NCBI RefSeq assembly: GCF_937960835.1
Contig: NZ_CALGPC010000016.1
Coordinates: 62,001 to 126,000 of the forward strand
Reading direction: 5' to 3'
DNA: 64,000 nt
Origin: an uncultured Ferrovibrio sp.
GTDB taxonomy: Bacteria; Pseudomonadota; Alphaproteobacteria; Ferrovibrionales; Ferrovibrionaceae
The position numbers and the translations under genes are program-made. The notes beneath the pieces are model-generated. The model was not told the DNA's origin. It saw nothing but the letters and a program-made list of their open reading frames with translations, and did not search any database. This document shows positions 1 to 8,794 of the stretch, in pieces. The stretch's first letter is position 1, and every line of letters starts with the position of its first letter.

Positions 1-606
1 AAGCTGCGCTGGTCGGCCCACCCGAATATCGACTACCGCAAACTCTATCCCTACGACCCCAAGCGTGCCAACGCGCTGCTGGACGAAGCAGGTGTGACCA
101 AGGATGCGCGCGGCAAGCGGTTCGACCTGACCTTCGTCTATCGCGCCGAGGATGCCGATGCGGCGCAGGCGGCCGAAGCGATGAAGAGCATGTGGCGCGC
201 GATTGGTGTTGAGGTGAAGCTGGAAGTCGCTGAAGGATCCACCTTCCCGGATCGCATCTACAACAAGGGCGATTTCGACATGACGATCGTCGGCTACACC
301 AGCTACGGCGATCCGGCCCTGGGTATTGCCCGCGTCTTCGTCAGCGAAGCCATCGGTCGCCCCTTCGGCAATGCCTCGCGCTACAGCAATCCGGAGGTCG
401 ATGCACTCTTCGAGAAGGGCGCGCGTACGACCGATCAGGATGAGCGTGCGACCTACTACCATAAGGTGCAGGAGATCCTTGCCGTCGATGTGCCGGTTAT
501 GACGCTGCATGAATACCAGCATGAGGATGCGGTTTCCGCACGCCTCAATGGCATCTGGGGCGTGCAGGGCTACGGTGCCTGGAACAACGCTTGGCTATCG
601 AAATAA
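1..606 (+). CDS. ABC transporter solute-binding protein, family 5 (C-terminal part, cut by window start)
   Basis: The frame is open from base 1 to the TAA at 604-606, leaving 201 residues of the C-terminal part. The segment YDPKRANALLDEAG near the start and the later FDMTIVGY and VPVMTLHEYQ stretches are typical of the second lobe of DppA/OppA-type periplasmic binding proteins. The protein would capture a peptide-like or other small polar solute and deliver it to the permeases and ATPases encoded at 5024-8789. The molybdenum hydroxylase genes lie between the binding protein and its permeases, which suggests that the imported solute, or a close relative, is the hydroxylase substrate. That link is inference. 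A hairpin follows the stop codon. The signal peptide is outside the window. Confidence 0.88.
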   Translation, partial: KLRWSAHPNIDYRKLYPYDPKRANALLDEAGVTKDARGKRFDLTFVYRAEDADAAQAAEAMKSMWRAIGVEVKLEVAEGSTFPDRIYNKGDFDMTIVGYTSYGDPALGIARVFVSEAIGRPFGNASRYSNPEVDALFEKGARTTDQDERATYYHKVQEILAVDVPVMTLHEYQHEDAVSARLNGIWGVQGYGAWNNAWLSK

Positions 607-617
607 AGGCCGCTTTT

Positions 618-647
618 GCGCCAAGCCGCTTTGCCGCGGCTTGGCGC
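618..647 (+). terminator. Strong hairpin after the solute-binding protein (weak terminator or mRNA stabiliser)
   Basis: A 12-bp perfect stem (618-629 with 636-647) has a 6-base loop and lies 12 bases after the stop codon. It is followed only by TTCT, not a proper T tract. It may be a partial terminator or a 3' stabilising stem, giving more binding protein than downstream enzymes. That arrangement is common in importer operons. Confidence 0.45.
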
Positions 648-741
648 TTCTAGCGAAAAAGTAGCATCAGCCTTTGGCCCACCGGAAAAAACAACCTGCC
701 GTTAGTCGACTGCCGCGACAAAAGAAAAGAGTGTAAATACC

Positions 742-1605
742 ATGAAGCCGGGTGCGTTCGAGTATGTGAAAGCCAGTAGCGTCGAAGAGGTGCTAGCTGC
801 ACTCGGGAGATTTGACGGCGACGCACGAATTTTGGCTGGCGGCCAAAGCCTGATGCCGTTGATGAACATGCGCATGCTGCGGCCAGCCGGCATCATCGAC
901 ATCAACGGGATTCCCGATCTCGACACCATTCGCCTGGAAGACGGCCGCGTCCATGTCGGTGCGCTGACGCGCTACCGCATGCTGGAAACGTCGCCTCTGA
1001 TTCAGGAACATCTTCCGCTGGTGGCGCATGCCGTCCGCCGTGTGGCTGATCGCCAGGTCCGCAACCGGGGCACTTTGGGCGGCAGCCTGTGTCATTCCGA
1101 TCCGGCTGCCCAGATGCCCCTTTGTGCCCAAACCCTGGGGGCCGAGATGGTGATTGCCGGCCCGAAAGGGCGCCGCAAAGTGGCGGCCATCGATTTCTTC
1201 CAAGGCGCCTATACCACCGCGGTCGATCCGCTCGAAATGCTGGTGGAGATCGTCTACCCCGCCATGCCCGGCGCCAGGGTGACACTCGCCCAGCAGACCC
1301 GGCGCCATGGCGATTTTCCGACCATCAGCGTTGCCGCCGCCGCCATCGTGAAGGACGGCGTTTGGACCAACTGGCGCATCGGCATGGGCGGGCTGTCGGA
1401 TCGGCCGCTGCCGGCCGCCAGCCTCTGCGCCTTCCTGGAAGGCAAGCCGTTGACGGAAGCGTTGATAGCGGAGGCCAGCCAGATATTGCCGGACAATATC
1501 GATCCCATCGACGACGTGCGTGCCACCGCCGAATACCGGATTAGCCTGGCACCAGTTTACATCTCGCGTGCATTGACCGCGCTTTTGAAAGGAGAGGGCC
1601 GATGA
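742..1605 (+). CDS. Molybdenum hydroxylase FAD-binding subunit (CoxM-type)
   Basis: This 287-residue protein is the medium, FAD-binding subunit of a xanthine-oxidase-family molybdenum hydroxylase. It passes electrons from the iron-sulfur subunit to an acceptor. The FAD motifs are clear: LAGGQSLMPLMNMR at about residues 31-44 and GTLGGSLCHSDP at 109-120, both hallmarks of CoxM/CutM proteins, and the length is normal for the family. The stop codon overlaps the start of the next gene (ATGA at 1602-1605), so the two are translationally coupled. Gene order M-S-L matches bacterial CO dehydrogenase operons, but the large subunit lacks the CO-specific loop, so the substrate is probably an organic compound, perhaps an N-heterocycle or aldehyde. 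FAD binding is near certain; the substrate is unknown. Confidence 0.93.
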   Translation: MKPGAFEYVKASSVEEVLAALGRFDGDARILAGGQSLMPLMNMRMLRPAGIIDINGIPDLDTIRLEDGRVHVGALTRYRMLETSPLIQEHLPLVAHAVRRVADRQVRNRGTLGGSLCHSDPAAQMPLCAQTLGAEMVIAGPKGRRKVAAIDFFQGAYTTAVDPLEMLVEIVYPAMPGARVTLAQQTRRHGDFPTISVAAAAIVKDGVWTNWRIGMGGLSDRPLPAASLCAFLEGKPLTEALIAEASQILPDNIDPIDDVRATAEYRISLAPVYISRALTALLKGEGR

Positions 1606-2087
1606 GCGGCACGCATCGGATCAAGGTTACCGTAAACGGCAAGCTGTATGAGGCGGAGGTCGAATCGCGGCGCCTTCTGGTCGACTTTCTGCGTCACGAA
1701 TTGATGCTTTATGGCACCCATGCCGGATGCGAGCAGGGGGCCTGCGGTGCCTGTACGGTGCAGTTCGATGGCCGCGCGATCAAATCCTGTCTGATGCTGG
1801 CGATCCAGGCAGATGGCCACGAGATCACCACGGTTGAAGGCCTGGCCAAGGACGGCGTTCTGCATGACGTGCAGGAAGCCTTCCGCAACGCCCACGGCCT
1901 GCAATGCGGCTTCTGCACGCCAGGCTTCCTCATGGTGGCAGCCGCACTGGGTGAGGAAAAGAAGGTGCTGAAGGGCGACGCCCTCCGCAAGGAGCTGGCC
2001 GGCAATCTCTGCCGCTGCACCGGCTACGCGAATATCGTTACCGCCGTCGAGACCTACCTTGAGAAGGTGGGGGGGGCGGCACAATGA
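1602..2087 (+). CDS. Molybdenum hydroxylase [2Fe-2S] subunit (CoxS-type)
   Basis: This 161-residue small subunit carries two [2Fe-2S] clusters. The N-terminal plant-ferredoxin-like domain has Cys43, Cys48, Cys51 and Cys63 (GCEQGACGACTVQ). The C-terminal helical domain has Cys102, Cys105, Cys137 and Cys139 (QCGFCTPGF and LCRCTGY). It relays electrons from the molybdopterin site to FAD. Size and cysteine spacing are standard for CoxS and the small subunits of nicotinate, isoquinoline or aldehyde hydroxylases. It overlaps its neighbours by 4 bases on each side (ATGA), indicating a tightly coupled operon that keeps subunit ratios even. Confidence 0.95.
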   Translation: MSGTHRIKVTVNGKLYEAEVESRRLLVDFLRHELMLYGTHAGCEQGACGACTVQFDGRAIKSCLMLAIQADGHEITTVEGLAKDGVLHDVQEAFRNAHGLQCGFCTPGFLMVAAALGEEKKVLKGDALRKELAGNLCRCTGYANIVTAVETYLEKVGGAAQ

Positions 2088-4453
2088 ACGACAAGACCAT
2101 GAAGACCGGCAAGGACAAGCTCATCGGCGTCAACATGCTGCGCAAGGAGGACGAGCGTCTGCTGCAGGGCGCTGGCCGCTTTGTCGACGACTGCGATGAT
2201 CCCCGCATGGTCCATCTTGCCATCGGCCGCTGCCCTTATCCCCATGCCCGGATCAAGTCCATCGATGTCGAGGCAGCCCGCGCCATGCCCGGCGTATTTG
2301 CGATCCTGACCGGGGCCGACATCCGTGCCCGGACCGAGCCGATCTCGGTGCTGCGTCCGCTGCCCGGATTGCTGCGGCATAGCTATTATGCAATGGCGCA
2401 GGATGTTGCGCGTTTCGAGGGCGAGCCTGTCGTAGCAGTTGCAGCCCGCGACCGCTATGTCGCCGAGGATGCGCTGGAGCAGATCATCATCGACTACGAA
2501 CCGCTGCCGCATGTGGTCGATGCCGAGCGGGCCGCCGCCGCCGACGCGCCAATCCTGCATCCGGAACTCGGCACCAATGTCGTGGTCGACAACACGCTCG
2601 ACGCCGGCGATCCCACGCCGCTGCTGGAGGCGGCCGATGTCGTGGTGGAGGACCGTTTCCAGCTCGGCCGCGTCTTAGGGCTGCCGATCGAAACGCGCGG
2701 CGTGGTGGCCCGTTATGACCGTGCCGCCGGCATGCTTGATGTGGTGACCTCCAACCAGTCGCCGCATCTGACCCGCTCGCAGCTTGCGCAGTCGCTGCGC
2801 ATGCCGGAAAGCCAGATCCGCCTGAGCGCCGGCACGATCGGCGGCAGCTTCGGCAACAAGCTCGGCCTCTATCCGGAAGAGATCATCGCATCCCTCTTTG
2901 CGATCGATACCGGGCGGCCGGTGAAATGGATCGAAGATCGCATGGAGCACTTCCGCGCCACCGTCCATGGCCGCGAATCGACCCATCGCATCAAGATCGG
3001 CGCCTCCAAGGACGGCACGCTGATTGCCCTCGACGACGATTACTTCATCGATATCGGTGCCTATAACGGTCCCTGGGGTCCCAGCGTGCTTGCCAGCGTC
3101 ACCATGCCGGGCCCCTACAACTTCTCCGGCTTTCGCGCGCGGCGCCGCGTGGTCGTGACCAACAAGGTGCCGATGGGCGCCTATCGCGGCTACGGGCCGC
3201 CGGAATCGAATTTCGTGCGCGAGGTTCTGATCGATCGCATTGCCCGCAAGCTCGGCATGGACCCCGCGGAACTGCGCAAGAAGAACATGGTGCGCAAGGA
3301 GCAGATGCCGTTTACCTCGAAATCGGGGGCCATCTACGACAGCGGCGATTACAGCCGTTGCCTTGACCTGGCGCTGGACAAGCTTGGCTACAAGGAGCAG
3401 CGGCAACGTCAGGCCGAAGCTCGCAAGCAGGGACGTCTGGTCGGCATCGGCATGTCCTGCTATGTGGAGCATGCGGGCTATTCCGCGGCGTCGATCAGCC
3501 GGCATACCGGCCGCCGCTTCGGCACCTTCGAAAGCGTCACGATCCGTCTCGACATGAGCGGCCAGGCGACCGTTTTCACGGGTATTCCGAATTTCGGCCA
3601 AAGCCTGGAAACCGCCTTCACCCAGCTTGCCGCCAGCGGTCTCGGCCTGTCGCCTTCGCAGGTCGTCGTGAAGCCGGGTGACACCCTGGGCACGCCGCAA
3701 AGCGTCGGCGCCTTTGGCAGCCGCGGAACGCTGGCTGGTGCCGGCGCGATCAGCAAGGCTGCAGGTGAGATCCGCGCCAAGATTCTGCGCCTTGCCGCGC
3801 ACGAACTGCGCGTTTCACTTGAATCGCTGGATATCAACGACGGCATCATCACTTCGCACGAAGACAAGAGCATACAGCTGCCGGTCTCGGAGATTGCCGA
3901 AATGGCGATCCTGGGCATGGACCTGCCGCAGGGCGACGAGCCCGGCCTGGAGGCGACGGCCTACTGGACGCAGCCGGGTCCGTCCTTCGGCTTCGGCGCC
4001 GTGGTGGCGATGGTCGAGGTGGACCCGAAATCGGGCGAGTTCAAGCTTGAGCGTTTCATCGTCGCCCATGATTGCGGCACCATGCTCAATCCCATGCTTG
4101 TCGAAGGTCAGGTTGCGGGCGGCATCTGCCAGGGGCTTGGCGCCACGTTGATGGAAAACATCATCTACGACCCGGATTCGGGGCAGCTCGTGAACGGCAG
4201 CATGGTCGACTACATGGTGATGACCGCAGCCGACATGCCGAAATTCGAGCTCGCGCATCTGGAAAGCCCTTCGCCGGTCACTCCATTCGGCATCAAGGGT
4301 GTTGGCGAAAGCGGCGTTATCGGCGCCGCCGGCGCGGTGGCCAATGCGGTCAGCGACGCCTTGTCGCCATACGGTATCGAGATCAACCGGATTCCCATCC
4401 TGCCGGAGACGATCTGGCGCGCCTTGCGCGCGGCGGAGAAGAAAGCCGCCTGA
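2084..4453 (+). CDS. Molybdenum hydroxylase large, molybdopterin-binding subunit (CoxL-like, not CO dehydrogenase form I)
   Basis: This 789-residue catalytic subunit binds the molybdopterin cofactor and hydroxylates the substrate using water. The ends match the aldehyde oxidase/xanthine dehydrogenase family: an N-terminal a/b hammerhead domain (RKEDERLLQGAGRFVDD) and the C-terminal GVGESG motif with the catalytic base Glu742. The loop that marks form I CO dehydrogenase (AYRCSFR) is replaced by AYRGYG at about residues 366-371, so this is one of the many CoxL-like hydroxylases of other substrates. The neighbouring peptide-type importer and the amidohydrolase and FAH genes point to a small organic or heterocyclic substrate, but that is inference. 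No separate MoCo maturation gene is present nearby except the CoxG-like gene. Confidence 0.93.
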   Translation: MNDKTMKTGKDKLIGVNMLRKEDERLLQGAGRFVDDCDDPRMVHLAIGRCPYPHARIKSIDVEAARAMPGVFAILTGADIRARTEPISVLRPLPGLLRHSYYAMAQDVARFEGEPVVAVAARDRYVAEDALEQIIIDYEPLPHVVDAERAAAADAPILHPELGTNVVVDNTLDAGDPTPLLEAADVVVEDRFQLGRVLGLPIETRGVVARYDRAAGMLDVVTSNQSPHLTRSQLAQSLRMPESQIRLSAGTIGGSFGNKLGLYPEEIIASLFAIDTGRPVKWIEDRMEHFRATVHGRESTHRIKIGASKDGTLIALDDDYFIDIGAYNGPWGPSVLASVTMPGPYNFSGFRARRRVVVTNKVPMGAYRGYGPPESNFVREVLIDRIARKLGMDPAELRKKNMVRKEQMPFTSKSGAIYDSGDYSRCLDLALDKLGYKEQRQRQAEARKQGRLVGIGMSCYVEHAGYSAASISRHTGRRFGTFESVTIRLDMSGQATVFTGIPNFGQSLETAFTQLAASGLGLSPSQVVVKPGDTLGTPQSVGAFGSRGTLAGAGAISKAAGEIRAKILRLAAHELRVSLESLDINDGIITSHEDKSIQLPVSEIAEMAILGMDLPQGDEPGLEATAYWTQPGPSFGFGAVVAMVEVDPKSGEFKLERFIVAHDCGTMLNPMLVEGQVAGGICQGLGATLMENIIYDPDSGQLVNGSMVDYMVMTAADMPKFELAHLESPSPVTPFGIKGVGESGVIGAAGAVANAVSDALSPYGIEINRIPILPETIWRALRAAEKKAA

Positions 4454-4505
4454 AGTCGTGCTGGTCTTGATGGCGTAGTTGTGAAGAAGAAACAGGATTC
4501 ACGTC

Positions 4506-4988
4506 ATGGAAATTCGTGAAAGTTTCATCGTGCCGGCGCCGGTGGAAACCGTCTGGAGCTTTTTCGAGGACGTGGAGCGGGTCAGCAAATGCGTGCCTGG
4601 ACTGGAAAGCGTCGAAATCCTCGACAAGGATCAGTACAAGGTCGTCATCGCGCAGAAGATCGGCTTCTTCTCGGCGACCTTTGAGGTCACTACCAAGCGC
4701 GAGGAATTCGAAACCCACAAGTACATGAAGTTCTCCTCGGTGGGACGTACGGTACGTGGGGCGATCGGCAATCTGCGCTCGAACGATCTTGTTGAATTCG
4801 AGACCACGGACGATGGCGCAACCCGCGTGCAGTTGATGAGCCAGCCGGCTCTGGGCGGCATGCTCGGCGCCGTTGGGCATAAGATGATCGTGTCGAAATC
4901 CCGCGAGCTAACCGAACAGTTTGCTGCCGCCCTATGCGCAACGCTGGGCGGCGCAGCGGAGAAGGCACAAGAGGATGCACAGGCCTGA
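4506..4988 (+). CDS. CoxG-like SRPBCC protein, molybdenum hydroxylase accessory
   Basis: This 160-residue protein has the SRPBCC/START-like fold pattern of CoxG: an opening strand MEIRESFIVPAP, the segment VWSFFEDVERVSKCVPGLESVE, and a long C-terminal helix. CoxG in Oligotropha is known to help recruit CO dehydrogenase to the membrane and is encoded beside the structural genes. Here it follows the large subunit by about 50 bases, so a similar tethering or maturation role is likely. It ends about 35 bases before the permease start at 5024, in the same transcription unit. It has no catalytic motif. Confidence 0.85.
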   Translation: MEIRESFIVPAPVETVWSFFEDVERVSKCVPGLESVEILDKDQYKVVIAQKIGFFSATFEVTTKREEFETHKYMKFSSVGRTVRGAIGNLRSNDLVEFETTDDGATRVQLMSQPALGGMLGAVGHKMIVSKSRELTEQFAAALCATLGGAAEKAQEDAQA

Positions 4989-5023
4989 GCCCCAAAGGGC
5001 CATGGCAGGGGGTGGTTTTTCCG

Positions 5024-5992
5024 ATGCTGCGCTTGTTCTGGAACAGACTGGTCTGGGCCATTCCGGTTCTGCTGGTGATCGTCGTGCTGAATTTCGTGCT
5101 CGTCCGGCTGGCGCCGGGCGATCCGATCACCTCGATCATCGGCGAATACCCGACCCCTGAGGGGTATGCCGAACAGCTGCGGGCCCAGATGGGCCTGGAT
5201 CGGCCGATCCACGAGCAGCTGCTGATCTATCTGGGCCATGTGTTCCAGGGCGACCTGGGCTATTCCTTCGCCAACCGGCAGCCAGTCCTTTCGCTCATTC
5301 TGGGCAAAGCGCTCAACACCCTGGCCCTGATGGTGCCGGGCCTTATCTTCGCTTCCCTGCTCGGCATCCTCATCGGCCGCGTTTCGCTGTCGACCTCGGC
5401 CCGTTTCCTCGACAGCACCCTGACAGGATTGTCCTTGTTCGGCTATTCGGTGCCGATCTTCTGGCTCGGTCAGGTCCTGATCATCCTGTTTGCCGTCGAG
5501 CTGCAATGGCTGCCGGCACAGGGGATGTTCGCCCTGCAAACCGACCTGCCGCCCTTTTTGGACTATCTGGCCCACTGGGCGATGCCGGGCTTTGCCGTGA
5601 CGATCTTCTATGCGGCCATCGTGGCGCGTGTGGCGCGTGCCAGCCTCAAGGAAGCGGTGACGGGCGACTATATTGTTACGGCCTTGGCTAAAGGGACGTC
5701 GCAGCGCCGGCTTTTCTGGCGCCATGTCCTGCCGAATGGCCTTGTCCCGATCGTCAGCGTCATCGGCTACAACTTTGGCCTGGCATTGACCGGCGCCATC
5801 CTGGTGGAATCCGTCTTTGCTTGGCCTGGCCTTGGCGCCTTGTTCATGGCCTCGATCATCGCCCGTGATTACCCGACGCTGCAGGGCATCTTCCTGCTCG
5901 CCGGAGCGGCCGTGGTCGTCTCCAACTTTGTCACTGATGTCGTATACGAAATAATTGATCCGAGGATGCGCAATGGCAGCCGTGGCGCGTAA
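5024..5992 (+). CDS. ABC transporter permease, DppB type
   Basis: Inner-membrane permease of a peptide/nickel-type importer. I start it at the ATG at 5024 (MLRLFWNRLVWAIPVLL), giving 322 residues. The longer frame from 4934 would overlap the CoxG-like gene and adds a non-membrane tail. The first transmembrane helix and the LVRLAPGDP signature follow immediately, as in DppB. Further helices and the EAA-like loop (about EAVTGDYIVTALAKGTSQRRLFWRH, shown here only by its ends) contact the ATPases at 6820 and 7818. It overlaps the next permease by about 20 bases, so the two are co-translated. Confidence 0.92.
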   Translation: MLRLFWNRLVWAIPVLLVIVVLNFVLVRLAPGDPITSIIGEYPTPEGYAEQLRAQMGLDRPIHEQLLIYLGHVFQGDLGYSFANRQPVLSLILGKALNTLALMVPGLIFASLLGILIGRVSLSTSARFLDSTLTGLSLFGYSVPIFWLGQVLIILFAVELQWLPAQGMFALQTDLPPFLDYLAHWAMPGFAVTIFYAAIVARVARASLKEAVTGDYIVTALAKGTSQRRLFWRHVLPNGLVPIVSVIGYNFGLALTGAILVESVFAWPGLGALFMASIIARDYPTLQGIFLLAGAAVVVSNFVTDVVYEIIDPRMRNGSRGA

Positions 5993-6809
5993 CAGGGCGA
6001 TTTCACGACTGGCCGGCTCACCAACCACCTGGTTCAGCGCGGCTTTCATTCTGGCCTTGATCCTGATGGCGACCGTCGGGCCGTATCTGTTTGGCGATGT
6101 CGATCCGAATACGATTTCGATGTCGATCATGGCGCCGCCCTCAGCCGAATTTCCATTCGGTACCGACGAGCTCGGCCGCGATGTTCTGCAATACATCGTG
6201 CATGGTGCCCAGGTGTCGCTGTATGTGGGATTCAGTGCCGCTTTTGCGGCCACCATCCTGGGCGGCCTGATCGGCGCCGTCTCGGGCTATGTCGGCGGAC
6301 GCATCGACACCCTCATCATGCGGGTGACGGAAATCTTCCAGTCGATGCCGACCTTCGTCCTGGCAGCGTTGATCGTCGCTTTGCTCGGACCGGGCAACAA
6401 TCGCGTCATTTTGGTCATTGCCCTGCTGTCCTGGCCGCAGACCGCCCGCCTGATGCGCGGCGAGGTGCTGCGGGTGAAGCGGCTGGATTTCGTGACTGCG
6501 GCACGCTGCCTTGGCCAGTCGGAAACCGTTATCCTGATCAAGGAGGTTGTCCCGAACTGCCTGGCGCCGGTGATTGCGCTTGGTACGCTCACCGTTGCGC
6601 AGGCCATTCTGCTGGAGGCGTCGCTCAGCTTCTTCGGCCTGACCAACCCGGACACCATCAGCTGGGGCCGCATCCTGACTTCCGGGCAGCGCTATATCTT
6701 CCAGGCCTGGTGGCTGTCGCTGTTCCCGGGAATGGCGATCTTTCTCACCGTGTTCTCCTTCAATGTCCTGGGTGACTCCTTGCGCCAGGCATTGGACCCA
6801 AAGTCGTGA
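5973..6809 (+). CDS. ABC transporter permease, DppC type
   Basis: Second permease subunit of the peptide-type importer, 278 residues from the ATG at 5973 (MAAVARNRAISRLAG). A GAGG sequence at 5962-5965 precedes this ATG, and the alternative ATG at 5955 would add six residues. Landmarks are the N-terminal membrane anchor, the FPFGTDELGRDV motif typical of DppC, and the EAA loop around VTAARCLGQSE. It forms the channel with the DppB-type subunit. The start lies inside the end of the upstream gene, which indicates coupling. Confidence 0.92.
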   Translation: MAAVARNRAISRLAGSPTTWFSAAFILALILMATVGPYLFGDVDPNTISMSIMAPPSAEFPFGTDELGRDVLQYIVHGAQVSLYVGFSAAFAATILGGLIGAVSGYVGGRIDTLIMRVTEIFQSMPTFVLAALIVALLGPGNNRVILVIALLSWPQTARLMRGEVLRVKRLDFVTAARCLGQSETVILIKEVVPNCLAPVIALGTLTVAQAILLEASLSFFGLTNPDTISWGRILTSGQRYIFQAWWLSLFPGMAIFLTVFSFNVLGDSLRQALDPKS

Positions 6810-6819
6810 AGGGGCCGTC

Positions 6820-7788
6820 ATGAGCGCAGCGGACAGCATGTTGCGAATCAGGGATCTCAGCGTCGTCTATGAGATCGACGGGCGCGAGCTCTTCGCGGTC
6901 AAGAATGCCTTCATCGATCTCAAGATGGGCGAAGGCGTCGGCATTGTCGGCGAATCGGGCTCGGGGAAATCGACCTTTGCCCGTGCGATGATGGCGCTTC
7001 TTCCGGCGACGAATGCCCGCGTGGCTTCCGGCGTCATGGAGATCGACGGCGTGTCCTATGACATGGTCGACAAATCAGGCATGGCGCGGCTGCGCGGTCG
7101 CACCTTTGCCATGGTGTTTCAGGACCCGCTGAGCTACCTCAATCCGCTGATGACGATCAGGAGCCAGATCGTTGAGGCGATCAGGCTCAACGATCCGAGC
7201 GCGAATGTCGATCACCGCGTGCGGGAGCTTCTTGATCTTGTACGCCTGCCGCAGCGTTGCCTGACGGCTTATCCGCACGAACTCTCCGGCGGCATGCGAC
7301 AGCGCGTGCTCATTGCGATTGCGCTGGGCTGCCGTCCGAAGGTGCTGATTGCCGACGAGCCGACCACGGCGCTTGATGTGACCACGCAGGCCGAGATTCT
7401 GGCTCTGATCAAGGATATCAAGCGCGAAATCGGCATGTCCCTGGTACTGATCAGCCACGACCTGGGCGTCGTCTCCAGCCTCTGCGAGCGCGTCTTTGTG
7501 ATGTATGGCGGCTACACGATCGAAACCGGCGCGCGCGAAAAGATCCTGTCGACCCCTGCACATCCCTACACGCAGGCGCTGATCCATACCGCCCGCGCGG
7601 TCCGCGGCGAAGACGGGCGGTTCGTCACTCTCAGCGGCGATGTCCCGCGCCTTGTCGAGGCGGGCAAGGGGTGTCCTTTCGCGCCGCGCTGCGGCGTCGC
7701 GATGCCGCAATGCGATACCGTGCTGCCATCCTTGGCCCACGTGAATGACAATGGCCGTCATTCAGCGCGCTGCCATATGCACTCCTAG
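6820..7788 (+). CDS. ABC transporter ATP-binding protein, DppD type
   Basis: ATPase of the importer, 322 residues from the ATG at 6820 (MSAADSMLRIRDLSV). The upstream frame start at 6763 lies inside the permease and is rejected. Walker A is GESGSGKST, the signature motif is LSGGMRQR, Walker B is VLIADEPTTALD, and the H-loop is LISHDLGVV. The C-terminal oligopeptide extension with its cysteine cluster (GCPFAPRCG and nearby Cys residues) is typical of DppD/OppD, some of which bind an iron-sulfur cluster. It pairs with the next gene as a heterodimer. Confidence 0.94.
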   Translation: MSAADSMLRIRDLSVVYEIDGRELFAVKNAFIDLKMGEGVGIVGESGSGKSTFARAMMALLPATNARVASGVMEIDGVSYDMVDKSGMARLRGRTFAMVFQDPLSYLNPLMTIRSQIVEAIRLNDPSANVDHRVRELLDLVRLPQRCLTAYPHELSGGMRQRVLIAIALGCRPKVLIADEPTTALDVTTQAEILALIKDIKREIGMSLVLISHDLGVVSSLCERVFVMYGGYTIETGAREKILSTPAHPYTQALIHTARAVRGEDGRFVTLSGDVPRLVEAGKGCPFAPRCGVAMPQCDTVLPSLAHVNDNGRHSARCHMHS

Positions 7789-7817
7789 ACCATGATCGTA
7801 TCCGGGAATTCTCTGTC

Positions 7818-8789
7818 ATGATCGCTGTCGATGCCGCGCCTGTTCTGGAACTCGACGAGGTAGAGCGCACCTTCGTCGGTCGGGACGGGTCTGAGGTCAA
7901 GGCGGTGCGGCCCAGCCGATTGCACATTGCCCCGGGCGAAATCGTCGCCCTGGTCGGCGAAAGCGGCTCAGGCAAGAGCACCCTGGCGAAAATAGCGCTG
8001 GCATTGGAGCTGCCCGACAAGGGCAGCGTCCGCCTGGAAGGGCGGGATCTGCTGCGCCTGTCCAAGCGCGAGTTGCGCCGTCGTCGCATTGCGATGCAGC
8101 CGGTGTTCCAGGATCCGACGGCCGCCTTCAATCCGCGCCGCTCGATCCGTCAGGTGCTCTATGAGGCCATTGCCTGCCGCAGCGGGCACACCGCAGACCC
8201 GGAACGGCTAGCCTTGGAAATCCTGCATCGGGTCGGTCTCACCCCGGCGGCGAATTTCATCGATCGCTATCCGCACGAAATCTCCGGCGGCCAGCGTCAG
8301 CGTCTGGGGATTGCCAGAGCCCTGGCAGCCAAGCCGAAGATCATCATTGCCGACGAGCCGCTTTCGGGAGCCGATGTTTCGATCCGCGGACAGATACTCA
8401 ATCTGCTGCTGGACCTGCGGCGCGAGGAAGGGCTTTCGATCCTGTTCATCACGCATGACATCTCCATCGCGGAGGTCTTTGCCGATCGGGTCGTGGTCAT
8501 GTATCGCGGCATGATTGTCGAAGAGGGGCCAGCCAGCGAAGTGCTGAAAAACCCGGCACATCCCTATACGCGGCTGCTTTGGGCGGCTGTGCCCCATATC
8601 GATGGGGATGATATCGAGGCTGTTCGCCGCCTGATCATTGCCCGGCCCGAGGGCAGCGGGTGCCCGTTCTACAGCCGCTGCGTTTCTGCAATCGAGCGCT
8701 GCGCGCAGGAAATGCCGGGTAGCCACAGCCTTGGTCAGACGCGCCAATATCGCTGCTTCGTGCAGCCGCAGAACCAGATTGCCGGCTGA
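7818..8789 (+). CDS. ABC transporter ATP-binding protein, DppF type
   Basis: Second ATPase, 323 residues. Walker A is GESGSGKST, the signature is ISGGQRQR, Walker B is IIIADEPLSGAD, and the H-loop is FITHDISIA. The C-terminal region again has the GCPFYSRC cysteine motif of the oligopeptide subfamily. It is the last gene of the plus-strand operon and ends 6 bases before the stop of the convergent MFS gene. No clear intrinsic terminator separates the two, so transcripts may overlap. Confidence 0.94.
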   Translation: MIAVDAAPVLELDEVERTFVGRDGSEVKAVRPSRLHIAPGEIVALVGESGSGKSTLAKIALALELPDKGSVRLEGRDLLRLSKRELRRRRIAMQPVFQDPTAAFNPRRSIRQVLYEAIACRSGHTADPERLALEILHRVGLTPAANFIDRYPHEISGGQRQRLGIARALAAKPKIIIADEPLSGADVSIRGQILNLLLDLRREEGLSILFITHDISIAEVFADRVVVMYRGMIVEEGPASEVLKNPAHPYTRLLWAAVPHIDGDDIEAVRRLIIARPEGSGCPFYSRCVSAIERCAQEMPGSHSLGQTRQYRCFVQPQNQIAG

Positions 8790-8794
8790 GAGCG

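Noticed and set aside
2675..3802. 375-codon minus-strand open frame
   Set aside because: It is antisense to the molybdopterin subunit gene.
742..4453. CO dehydrogenase
   Set aside because: The subunit set is similar, but the form I active-site loop AYRCSFR is absent (AYRGYG instead).
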